Source: Bemisia tabaci (taxonomy: Eukaryota > Arthropoda > Insecta > Hemiptera > Aleyrodidae). Taken from it: a DNA stretch of 64,000 nt. Made by a program: the position numbers and the translations under genes. Shown piece by piece: positions 23,512 through 32,742 of the stretch (its first letter is position 1; the number at the start of each line of letters is the position of its first letter). Where the stretch lies: the NCBI RefSeq assembly GCF_918797505.1, contig NC_092793.1, forward strand, positions 60,903,749-60,967,748, in the 5' to 3' direction. A model generated the notes under the pieces. That model made no database searches and was not told the origin of the DNA. It saw nothing but the letters and a program-made list of their open reading frames with translations.

Positions 23512-23570
23512 CGAGCAGGCATGAAATGACCAGTGCTGGAACGTTTGTTCCTGCCAGTTTTCTTTTTATA
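23512..23570 (-). promoter_or_regulatory. TATA box and tiny first exon with splice donor
   Basis: On the minus strand TATAAAAA (23570-23563) lies about 40 bp before an ATG (23522-23520). The ATG opens only ATGCCTGCTCG before a perfect donor GTAAGT. A first exon coding for three to four residues is common in insect genes for secreted and cuticular proteins. The Tyr/Pro-rich exon at 22022-22405 lies downstream on the same strand. The combination is suggestive, but each piece is short. Confidence 0.35.
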
Positions 23571-23921
23571 CTCCTAACCCTCTGAGACAGTATGTCTCCC
23601 TTGGAGCCCTAGATCAAAAACATAAATATTAAAGAATTTTAGAGCTTCAAACAGGAATATGTCAAATAATCTTCCAATTTCAGACGCAGCATCAAGCAAT
23701 GAAATTATTAAAGGGAGACGTACCCATAAAACTAATATCCTCTCTCATTTCGACGCTACACAGTATGCTCAATGTTTAACAGTGACCATTCTTGGAGTTT
23801 GGCAATACTGCATTTCATCCTCTTGAAAAAGTTATGTAGAAAAATTGATAATGCTTGGCAGTGGTTTAGCTAGGAATTCCTTGGGAGGGGGGGGGGGGGC
23901 ATTAAAAAAAGTGATAGTAAA

Positions 23922-24512
23922 TTTTGCTAGAGCAAAAATAAGAGTTGTTTCTTATAGATAATGCCTCAAAAATCACGATGAGCGCATCGGCAAAGTCTGA
24001 AATGCACTCATAACTTCACAATCTGCGTAAGAAATTTGCGGTTTTTTAAGCTTCCCGCTTCAAAAACGATACTATGGCACAGGTGAACATTTTGTTAGAG
24101 GAGTCGCTCCATCGTCGGCGATATTCATCATGGCCGACGCTTGCGCGCAGTTCCGCGCGTAATTCGAGGAGAGTTCAAGGTCAATCAATTCGGGCGTGGA
24201 AAACATGAACGTTAAAACACGCCGATTGTTATCTGGTCTAATCTAGTTCGGGTATTATCTCATCCCATCACACGTGTTTTGGCGGATTGGCGTCGGCCAT
24301 GATGAGTATCGCCGACGATGGAACGACTCCTCTTACAAAATGTTCACCTGTGCCGTAGTATCGCTTTTGAAGCGGGAAGCTCAAAAAACCGCAAATTTCT
24401 TACGCAGACTGTGAAGTTATGAGTGCATTTCAGAATTTGCCGATGCGCTCATCGTGATTTTTGAGGCATTATCTATAAGAAACAACTCTTATTTTTGCTC
24501 TAGCAAAAGTTT
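23922..24512. mobile_element. Foldback element G, ~220-bp arms
   Basis: The left arm starts ttttgctagagcaaaaataa near 23922 and the right arm ends with its complement near 24511. The arms share gtttcttatagataatgcc, ggcacaggtgaacattttgt and catcgtcggcgata. The loop is about 150 bp. A G13 run (23887-23899) lies just outside the left end. A diverged relative, split by another transposon, is at 58540-59110. Confidence 0.85.
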
Positions 24513-25344
24513 GCAACAGGCCCATTGTTGACCAGAGTGTCAAATTTTGGAAAGTTCGTATTAAACCGGGAAAATTATCAAATGTTTCTAAATCCTGAAA
24601 AGTCCAGGAAAAAATTCGGATAGGTATTGATAAATTCTTAACTGTCGTTGGCCTAGTCCACATGTTCGATCAGTTTGGACCGCATTCATACGTAATTTGA
24701 CGGAGCTCGATTTTCACACTAGTTTCGTTTCGTATAAATAGCTCAGTCGTGGATATTTTTTGGAAACTTATCAATTGTCTCGTCTGAAAATCTAGGAAAG
24801 TTAGAACAGAAGTGACGCATTTTAAATTATATAGCTGCGTAGACTATAAGTGCAATCCATTATTACGGAGCTTTTTGACTGCCACAATTTTGGGTTCATA
24901 CTGCTCCATAGTCAAACAATTTTAAACATTTAATGAGATCAGTCAAGCAGTGGCTCCTCCTGATTGATACTCGGATTTCACCTGGGAAAAACATTTTCGA
25001 TTTGACATTTAACAGTATGCCGAACTTTTTTTAGTTTGAGACGTTGGTGAGGTTCTTTAGAATCATGGTCCTTTAGGTGATGGATTATTCCGTTTAGATC
25101 AGTGTATGTTACCTTACCTTTAATGACTGTTATGGTACCACTATCTACGTAAGATGTGACCGAAGTCGGAATACTTTCTTAGCTGAAACAGATATGTTTG
25201 CGTGACATGGTGGGAAGGTTTTTCCTTGGAATAAAAAGAAAGTAGATACATTAGGAACAAGTTTAAGCTTTCAAAGTTGCATGTTGAGAAAAAAATACGG
25301 TCACTGTTACAAGTGTTGCATGTTACAATAATTATTGTTACAAG
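24513..25344. other. No recognisable gene
   Basis: AT-rich sequence. Only short frames without signatures. The minus-strand exon starting at 25627 ends just beyond this interval. Confidence 0.4.
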
Positions 25345-25627
25345 TTACATAGGTTTACCTAGTGATTCTTTCTTTGTGTCGGGGAAAATCTTTACATAGT
25401 CTGAAACTACTTGCAATACAAATTGTTGTTGTTCTTCACTTTTGCATAAGAGTCTATTGTAATCTTCCGTAAGCTTAACCCCTCTTTCAGTGACATCATT
25501 GACTGATTTTAACTTAGTTACAAGTTTCAAATTATTCTGGTACTCAGAATTTGTTGGCCACGTAGAAGGGTGAGACTTCAAAAAGTTGGTTGGAAGATCA
25601 AGACGCTTAAAGAAATTCATCGTAGTA
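25345..25627 (-). CDS. Exon of a transposon-related conserved protein (C-terminal segment)
   Basis: A minus-strand acceptor (ttcattaacag) precedes 25627. The frame reads TTMNFFKRLDLPTNFL, STWP and then a block with VNDVTERGVKL, EEQQQFVLQVV and DYVKIFPDTKK. I recall the pattern ND-xERG-x-L then EEQxQFxLQVV in repetitive, transposon-linked proteins from hemipterans and cnidarians, but cannot name the family. The end ...KKESL coincides with a possible donor (CTAG|GTAAAC); otherwise a stop follows six codons later. Upstream exons were not found. Probably a remnant of a repeated mobile-element gene. Confidence 0.45.
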
Positions 25628-26273
25628 CTGTTAATGAAATCAGAAATAGAGATCTTTTTTAGATCTTTCGTTTAAAAAAAGATCAACTCAATCCGATCTT
25701 TCGCTCAAAAGTTACAGGCAGTCAAAGGTTTTGCCTTTGACCCCGCTCCCCCTCTCCTGGGTAGGGGGGAGGCTAAGTCAAAATAACCGTCATGCCGCCA
25801 TATTTGAACGTCTCGCATGCTACTGTATCACCCCGAAAAGATGAATCACATTTGATAGGGGGCCAAATCTAATGAGGGATGGAACAACCTCTGTGTTGAA
25901 GCTTTTAAGGATGCATTCTGGAGGCGAAGAAACGCCCAGAAACATTGATTATCGATCGACATTTTTCACCCCAAGCTTTAAAGTTTAGAAATTTCTCCGC
26001 GCAGGAGGCGCTATCGCTGTGTTTTGATTTTTTGGCTTACGTCAGTAGAGTCCGTACAGCTCTACGTGAGGCCTTGTGCCATTATGAAATCTAAATGAAT
26101 TTTGATAAAATCGAAGAGTTACAAAGTTCTAGTTAAAACATTCTTCCTCCTATTGACACGAAAAACGACATGAAAAGTAATTTCTGAAGCCCTGTAACTT
26201 AGTCCCATAAAACAGTAGGGTTTAGCAAAATGACCTTGATGCGACCAATCATGAGCGATCTCTCTCAGCAGTT
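25628..26273. other. Spacer before the MULE element
   Basis: Contains two related agatct/tttcgtttaaa phrases at 25640-25710 and a GC-richer stretch near 25735-25790. No gene is apparent. Confidence 0.4.
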
Positions 26274-27882
26274 GCAGTTATGGCCGGCTATCGTTTCCGC
26301 CCACTTTTCGCGATTTTATCATTTCCGCCCATTTTTCGCGATTGTCATTTCCGCCCTCTTTTCTTTTATTTTTGAATTTTCTTGCGAGACTTGGCAACCG
26401 AAAAAACGAAAAAAGGAATCAACGTTTTGAAGTACTCACCGGTCGGAAACTTAAAGTTGAGTGTCAGGGTCATCTTCCTCGTCTGTGCCTACGGGATCCA
26501 CAGAAGCGGTTGGAGGGTGTCTGATTTGAACCAGCTCATGCAAAAATTGGACCGGAGTGATGTACCCGAACGTGTAGAGTGCATCCGTTAGGCTGATTAT
26601 AATTTCTTCCTCATCCGACTGCTGTTTTCTTTTCTTAAACGTTTCGTTTTGATTTATGGAATTTATTTTTAAAGAGATTATGGTTTGAGCATTTGTAATT
26701 TGGTCAATTGCTTCATAAACGTTTGGATGGCTGTGATAAAACTCGTAGTCAAGCTTGCCATTATAATTTTCGACAGCATTCGTTGTGGTGATACAATTTC
26801 GTGTGAAAACTGAAGCCCACAAAGAGGGAGGGAAAGTATTGCTATAAATGTAATTTTTGGAAATGTATAAAACGAATTTATGGCAGCAGGGGTGGTTCGG
26901 AGCAGTAGCTTCAAGGTGTAAAAAAGCATCGATGACATGCTCTGGCTTTAAATATGATAGTGAAAAGAATAGTTTAAGCCAGTTTCTTATTTCCACTAAT
27001 ACTATATTTTCATCTCCTTTATAATTGTAGGCAATATAGAGAAATTTCGATTTAGTTATTCGACGGTACCAACTTTGCCCCAGGTGGAATTTACACGCTG
27101 TTATCCGTACGTCACAAAACACTTTTCTTGCTGCGTTATGCGCGGCAACTTCAAAATCCAACATGATTTCATGAATTGTTAGCTCTATCTGAGACATGTC
27201 AAGAGACATCTTTTTAAGTAACTGCCACATGCTTATGTACGTTTCCTCCGTTTTTGATGGCAAAAAAAAAGTCGCAACATGGACATTTAGGCCATTTTTA
27301 AAGACATGAATTGTATACGTTTGCATAAAATGTTTTGGCGCATATTTAAACGTGCCATCGGCTAAAATATTTTCATTGTAGCGCGTCAAAAAATGCATGT
27401 TTTCTGGAAATGAAACACCAACAATTTTGCTGGCTGGGTCTGAGTACACTTTTAGCCCTTTATCTCCTGCCTTCGGAACAAAAAGTGACAGTTGACTGAG
27501 GACATCGTCAATATTTTTTGGAACAGTAGGTTTTATTTTTTGTCTTGCTCTGTACGCCGCAAGAGTCAGAGGCTGTACATCGGAAAACGTTACGTTATCA
27601 CTAACTTCACTTAGGACTTGCCTTAAAATTTTTTTGGGTTGAATGTGTAGCTCCTCTGCTGCTTTTCGCTTAACTGCCGTGCGAATTTCTTGCATTTGAA
27701 TCGATTTTGTATTGACAGTTCCATGGTCATGTTTGCCCCGAACTTGTGTTCTAGTGTTTTCGCAGTGTTGCCGCATCTCATGCCCATCTCATATTAATTT
27801 GAAAAAGTGGGCGGAAATGAGAATTCGGCTATAACTGTGCGGAAATGAAAAGTGGGCGGAAAAGATATGCAGCCGCAGTTAT
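26274..27882. mobile_element. Compact MULE transposon with TIRs and 8-bp TSD
   Basis: The direct repeat GCAGTTAT at 26274-26281 and 27875-27882 flanks an element of 1593 bp (26282-27874). TIRs begin GGCCGGCTATCGTTTCCGCC on the left and GGCTGCATATCTTTTCCGCC on the right, both continuing CACTTTT. Further TTTCCGCCC words follow inside each end (26315, 26345 and 27806-27832). An 8-bp TSD fits Mutator-like elements (8-11 bp). It encloses a single transposase frame on the minus strand. Confidence 0.85.
26451..27776 (-). CDS. MULE-type DDE transposase, near full length
   Basis: A 441-residue uninterrupted frame. The N-terminus (CENTRTQVRGKHDHG, residues 5-19) resembles the end of a FLYWCH-type zinc finger whose beginning is missing, so the element may be internally trimmed at this side. 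The MULE catalytic core has D140 (LADGTFKYAP), D207 (MLDFE), the CxxH pair C228/H231 (CKFHLGQSW) and E336 (TTNAVENYNG), the expected DDE order. The C-terminus is acidic. It catalyses cut-and-paste transposition of its own element. No frameshift is visible, so the catalytic domain could be active, although the DNA-binding finger looks incomplete. The start chosen is the first ATG after an upstream in-frame stop. Confidence 0.85.
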   Translation of the reverse strand: MRQHCENTRTQVRGKHDHGTVNTKSIQMQEIRTAVKRKAAEELHIQPKKILRQVLSEVSDNVTFSDVQPLTLAAYRARQKIKPTVPKNIDDVLSQLSLFVPKAGDKGLKVYSDPASKIVGVSFPENMHFLTRYNENILADGTFKYAPKHFMQTYTIHVFKNGLNVHVATFFLPSKTEETYISMWQLLKKMSLDMSQIELTIHEIMLDFEVAAHNAARKVFCDVRITACKFHLGQSWYRRITKSKFLYIAYNYKGDENIVLVEIRNWLKLFFSLSYLKPEHVIDAFLHLEATAPNHPCCHKFVLYISKNYIYSNTFPPSLWASVFTRNCITTTNAVENYNGKLDYEFYHSHPNVYEAIDQITNAQTIISLKINSINQNETFKKRKQQSDEEEIIISLTDALYTFGYITPVQFLHELVQIRHPPTASVDPVGTDEEDDPDTQL

Positions 27883-28305
27883 CTCTCTCCCCCTTGAACT
27901 ATCTTTCTTGCACTGGCAGGCATCCCATAAGAGAAACTCGGATCAAGTTTTCGCCTTTATTATTAAACTTTCAAAGCTCGTTTGTTTTTAAACATTCCAG
28001 ACATATGCTGCTACATTTTATGAGACTTAGAATTTAATATGTCTGTTGTTATTTTTAAATGATCAATGATATTGGAGTCAGATTTTAACAGCGCGACGCG
28101 GTGGATTTTTTCGGAACTACAACTGAAAATTCACCTGAAAAACAGTCACGCGTTGCACACGTTTTCGTTTGGTTCGGAGGTTTTGTCGCGCCTGAACTCT
28201 TCTCTAAAATTCCCCTCGTGAATAGCATCTCATTAGGGTAGCGTATTCTACCGCACCAACAGGAAGACCATCTGAAGAAACGCTATTCGGACTTCCGAAG
28301 GTTTC

Positions 28306-28860
28306 ACTACACTGATGCAAATATTTGTTCTTGTGTTACTTTTGGTTAATATTGAAAGCGAAACACAAAGCATTACAAATTTTGTGTTAATTTTGGTACC
28401 ACTTGCGGTGAGTTTAGCGCACGAAACAACTGAAAATCTGAGCAAATGCATTCCTTTAATTGCGACGTTGGTATTTACCACTGGGTTTTTAAAGACATTT
28501 CCTCAAGAAAATTCGCTGGCATCTTCCTTTGAAATTGTCAACCGAAGGCTAGGGTTATTTTGTGTTCTACTTCCCGTAGCAACACTGGAAAAAAACACAT
28601 TGGAACTATAGAGTCCAGACTCTTAAAAACATCGACAAGAAAAAGTACTCTTGATTCAATCAGAATCCAGCTTAAATCAAGAACCAAGCCTCTTAATTTA
28701 AGCGGATTTCGTTTTGATTCAAGCAAAAATCCTATTGAATCATAAGTATTTTTTCTTGTCAATGTTTTCAAGAGTCTGGAATCTAGATCCAATGTGTTTT
28801 TTTTTTCTTCCATTGAACAAACTTTTGTGTTGAAATTTCTCTCCGTGTAATAATTCCGGA
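28306..28860. repeat. Dispersed repeat family F copy 1, split by a family A element
   Basis: The segment 28306-28582 plus 28816-28850 matches the uninterrupted copy at 34492-34800: atatttgt-ct-gtgttacttttggt, gaaattgtcaaccgaaggct, ttattttgtgttct, cttcccgta. The insertion at 28583-28815 lies between cttcccgtagcaa and aacaaactttt. In the other copy these flanks are contiguous. Confidence 0.7.
28583..28815. mobile_element. CACTGG-ended miniature element, family A copy 2
   Basis: It starts CACTGGAAAAAAACACATTGG and ends in a degenerate ...TTTTCTTCCATTG in place of CCAGTG. AA flanks it on both sides (28581-28582, 28816-28817), the 2-bp TSD. The interior has the same inverted gactct-aaaacat-gacaagaaaaagt arms as the other family A copies. 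Confidence 0.8.
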
Positions 28861-29271
28861 AAAATTACCAATTTCAAATTTCGTGAAATCTATTCGAGCC
28901 TTTTGAAATTCCTTTTGCCATCTCTGGATCGGATCCGTCGAAATGGAGATGTTGCATGTGTGAGGGATTTGCGATTTGACTATTGATTCTTAAGCAAAAG
29001 TTCGCGAGAAACACGATGGTGCCACTGGTTTTCTCTGAAATCATCTCCCAAGCTCAAAAAAAGCTATCAAAGTGAGGCTAAAATGGAGGGGCTATCCCAC
29101 GCTATTCTGAGAGTCCACCTCTACATCAAAACAAACTCTCCATGCAAAGATAGGGAGCAAATACATTGGCAGGGTTGCCACTTTATTTGGGGACTCCAAA
29201 ACTGAAAACATGGCGTCACTGCTAATGTATTTGCTCCCTATCTTTGCATGGAGAGTTTGTCTTGATGTAGA

Positions 29272-29717
29272 CACGGAAAAAACGAGCTTAGGGTTGGGAC
29301 CTACATGTTAGTGCTGGGCACTAACGAGGGTTAGATCAAATGGAGCCAGCAAGTCAGAGGAGTGCTGGGCACTAAACAGCTCGAGGCTGGGTCACTAAGG
29401 GAAAAGTAGTGTCAAGCCCTAAAGTGACTTTGGAGCGAGCGTAAAATATGAAACGCCTCCGCCTGGGATCGAACTCGGGTTGCGCCGGTGGAAGACCAGC
29501 GCGTTACCACCAGGCTATCGTGACTCCGACGTCTCATGGGTGAATTTACACCTGTTAAGCGCAACTACGTCTCGCGGCATCTGATTAGCACTACTCATGT
29601 TCAGTGCCCACCTGAACTGCCTTCCGGTGTTGAGCTGTACAGCGCTTAGACGCCAGCCCTCAACTACTCCCCACTAAACGGCCAGTAGTGCTCAACACTA
29701 GTCTTGTTTTTTCCGTG
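29272..29717. mobile_element. CACGG-ended CACTA-like element carrying a tRNA-like segment
   Basis: Starts CACGGAAAAAACGAGC and ends TTGTTTTTTCCGTG, with GA flanking on both sides (29270-29271 and 29718-29719). The termini resemble family A (CACTGGAAAAAAAC) and the TSD is also 2 bp. The interior includes related subterminal phrases (agtgctgggcactaa twice on the left, cagtagtgctcaacact on the right) and a minus-strand tRNA-like region. It is a non-autonomous element that has taken up, or been built from, a tRNA-derived sequence. Confidence 0.75.
29455..29527 (-). other. tRNA-like (SINE-type) sequence, not a functional tRNA
   Basis: On the minus strand an A-box-like TAGCCTGGTGGTAACGCG is followed by an anticodon-arm-like GCTGG-TCTTCCA-CCGGC (loop would give TTC, Glu) and a B-box GAGTTCGATCC. 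The T-stem pairs poorly and an acceptor stem is not evident, so it is a tRNA-derived relic. Such boxes could still act as an internal RNA polymerase III promoter. Confidence 0.65.
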
Positions 29718-29898
29718 GACGTGGACTCTCAGGGTAGGGTGGGATATCCCCTCCATTTTGGCCTCACTTTGAGAGCTTTTTTTGAGCTTGGGAGATGATT
29801 TCAGAGAAAACCAGTGGCACCATCGTGTTTCTCGCGAACTTTTACCTTAGAATCAATGGTCAAATCGCAAATCCCCCACACATGCAACATCTCCATTC

Positions 29899-31668
29899 TC
29901 GCATTCTGCTCGATATCAGGAACGCACTCTCTTGGACCCTGCGTTGCAGTCTACATCTGGTTCCGTCGAGTCGCGGCGCGGCGTCGACATGCGCTCCTTG
30001 ATCGGCCGCCACCGGCTCAACTCCTTGACCTGTCACGCCATTTCTCATTACGCCGAGCGCCCAACTCCAATGGCTTTGCACCGTGCCTCAACCCCCCACC
30101 CCCTTCGCCCATTCCATTTCCTTCTACCCTTCGTCGCCTCGTATTCTCCGCGTTTTTTCTTATTTTTTTTTTTCTTATTCCTCGCTCAGCTTTTTTTCAA
30201 TTACTGAGTAGCCGCAGTCTCTAACTCATCCCGCCGTCGTGGAGCTCGCTGGGCTTTGCCGCTCGCGACTGATAATATCTTTAATGAATCTCCATTGCCT
30301 TTGCTTCTCGGCGAGTTTTTCCGTGGCTCCATTTCGGAGAGGAATAAGCGAAGCTTTCTTTCCACAACGAATCGGGGTCAATCGGTGATTTTTTTCGAAA
30401 TCAAAAAAAAAAAAAAAAAAAAAAAAACGATAAAAAAAAAAAAAAAGACCGCATACTCTGTCGTGAAAGCGAAAAGATCAGTAAGTGTCAAATTTCCGAA
30501 ATCGAGTTTCCTTCCAAATTCGTTTAATCTCTTGCAGGTGAAACCACTGAAATAGCTGCCGCAAAATTCATTTTAATTGTGTGGAAACGAAGCATATCGA
30601 CGGCGTACGTCCGCAATCACGCATATTTCGTTTGCGGTGTCTGAAAATCTCCGCCTCCACGTTATGTTTTTGGAGGATAGCATATTGACATTATTTCTTT
30701 AAGTTTTTGCAGAATTGTCTTCGCCCAGAGAAGAAAATTCACGGCCGCTCTAAAGAATTGAGTAGTTTTCCGTAAAAAAAAAAACTATGAATGGAAGTCT
30801 GCTACGTCGCAAACCGAGTTATGTGATTGCCGACTTACACCGTCGATATGGGAAAGCCGCAAGTGCGCCTTAAATTACGTATTTTTCGGCAAGACGGCAG
30901 CAAGTGACGTCAGTCCTCCACAGAGCCAATGAAAACAGTGCTCTCAAATAAAGTGTCGCCCTCCTCTGCCAATTTCTTATCTGAAAATGTGTTAGCTGTG
31001 TGTCCAATACGCGAGCACGAAAGCATGCGGAAGATAGCACTTACGGCTGTCTTGCCTAACATGAAAATGAATGATACTAGTGTTGTGTAATTGAAATGCA
31101 ATCGATCGATTTTTACTTATTTCAACGATTTCTAAGTGTCTGACGGATGATTAGTGGTAATTTGACGAAGAACGGAGGTTTCTTCTCATAAAATTTTCTG
31201 GTCAGACGCTTCTGAGCCCGTTCATTCTAATCTTCATTTTTGCACTCACTGCTGTGTTCACTATCTCAGTGTAGTACTCGTATTTACATTTTATCGATCT
31301 CTGGTTGCTGAAGAGACAAAATACCGATACAAATTTAGATTCATCACGGCTTGAATATACCGTATAGAACGGAACTTTTCAGAGACTCTGATTTATCCCC
31401 CTCATGCTGGATCCAAATTTTAAATACTCCAATTGGATGTAGTTATACCACTTTGAAAAATTTATTTGGTTCTTCTCTAAAAAGTCATTAACAAAGTCTA
31501 TCACTATTTCATCCCTCGCTGATATCCTAGCTCCATAGTCTCACAGACCAAGACTCGGATCTTTTCATTTTCTGTGTATTTTCTCCTTCTTGTTCAGGTT
31601 TTTCCTCTCCTCCATCTCCTTCCTAGATTTGACTTCACTCTAATCATACATTTCATTCTATTAAACTG
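29899..31668. other. GC-rich segment, A-tract and repeat family E copy 2; no gene
   Basis: From 29930 to about 30130 the composition is GC- and CpG-rich with open frames in several phases but no conserved protein. An A-rich run at 30403-30445 follows. At 30608-30860 lies family E copy 2. The remainder up to the hAT-type element is AT-rich. Confidence 0.4.
30608..30860 (+). repeat. Dispersed repeat family E, copy 2
   Basis: Matches 21755-21995 in inverted orientation. Shared blocks include agtttttgcagaattgtctt, aaagaattg and gagttatgtgattgccgact. A short frame starting ATGAATGGAAGTCTG reads through SYVIADL in both copies, with several differences that keep the frame open. Confidence 0.7.
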
Positions 31669-31831
31669 CAGTGGCGCGGCATAAATGATCAATTATCGAT
31701 ATTCCCCATTGAAAACCATGGTAAAGAATCGAGTATTAAGGTGGTCGTTGCGAACACCCTGTTACTCGTTTCTTTTCCGTAGGTTTAAATGGCAGATCAA
31801 TGGATTTATCACAAAGCACGCCACGCCACTG
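31669..31831. mobile_element. hAT-like MITE, copy 1
   Basis: It starts CAGTGGCGCGGC and ends CACGCCACGCCACTG, 163 bp, with a partly palindromic interior containing tcgttgcgaacaccctg. The flanks ttaaactg and ttataatg (5 of 8 identical) may be a decayed 8-bp TSD. The 8-bp TSDs of its relatives at 53788 and 55726 point to the hAT superfamily. Confidence 0.75.
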
Positions 31832-32215
31832 TTATAATGTATACTCCTCGTATTTGTTTCAAGGAAAGTTTCTGTAGAAACTGATAATACGTAGACTCCT
31901 TTTGTAACTACAGATGGACAATTTCATTTCCTCCAAAAAAAATTTTCGGGAAGCCTAATATCGCAAGCAAATAGATTCGCATCTGACGCTACGCTCATGA
32001 AGCTAATTTCAAGAACCCACATCAGGTGTACAATTCAAGATCATTTCATTTCAATGAATGAAATCCGCACCGTACAATGCAGCACTCTATTACACGGAAA
32101 TATGAATATATTTGTATCTTTTACTTCCTCCTTTGTAACTATACTGTTAATTATCACCGCTTTACAGCAGTTTGTACCAAGAAAGTGAGGTATTGAACGT
32201 GTTTTTTTACCGGAA

Positions 32216-32388
32216 GGGGCCGTCCATAAATCACGTAACGCTCTTGAGGGAGGGGGGTCCTGGAGAGCGATACTCCATTTTGTTTTTACGTGTTAGAGGA
32301 TAAAGACCTACGACACAAAAGCGTCGTAAGGAAGGAGGGGGGTCAATAATGCCGAAAAAGTGCGTTACGTAATTTATGGACGGCCCCC
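32216..32388. mobile_element. MITE with GGGGCCGTCCATAAAT termini
   Basis: The left end GGGGCCGTCCATAAATCACG and right end (complement) GGGGGCCGTCCATAAATTAC enclose about 172 bp with a palindromic middle (gtcctg..acgacacaaaagcgtcgt). Very similar termini are, from memory, widespread in arthropod genomes. The TSD is unclear. Confidence 0.75.
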
Positions 32389-32742
32389 GAGGACTTAATG
32401 AGACAAATATATTTCGGTTTGAACGCCAGTATCAACGGTCGTATGATTCTCCACTTGTAAAAAAGTCGCTTGGACATAGAGTCCAGACTTTCAATAACAT
32501 TGACGGTAAAAAAATATGCGTGATTCAATCGGATTTTTCCGTGAATCGAAGAACCAAGCTTCTTGATTTAAGCGAATTTCTTTTAGATTCTTTTCCTCCA
32601 AAACTTCAAATTTAATTTACTGGTCCCATGGCAAAGAGAAAGGAAATGTTGAATTTTTGGCCCAAGTTTGACTCTGAAAACTCTAAAATTGAAGGAGTAA
32701 GCCCTCCTGAACTTCAAAGACAAAAAACGTTTTCAGTGTACG

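Larger units (their letters stand above)
28941..29898. mobile_element. Foldback element H, interrupted in its right arm
   Basis: The left arm (28941-29167: aaatggagatgttgcatg, gagaaacacgatggtgcc, aaatggagggg, ctccatgcaaagataggg) is matched by a right arm in two pieces, 29224-29271 and 29720-29898. The break is filled by a CACGG-ended element. The loop is 29168-29223. Excluding the insertion the palindrome is about 510 bp with arms close to 230 bp. Confidence 0.85.

Noticed and set aside
29455..29527. Functional tRNA-Glu gene
   Set aside because: The A and B boxes are recognisable, but the T-stem and acceptor stem do not pair, and the sequence lies inside a transposon.
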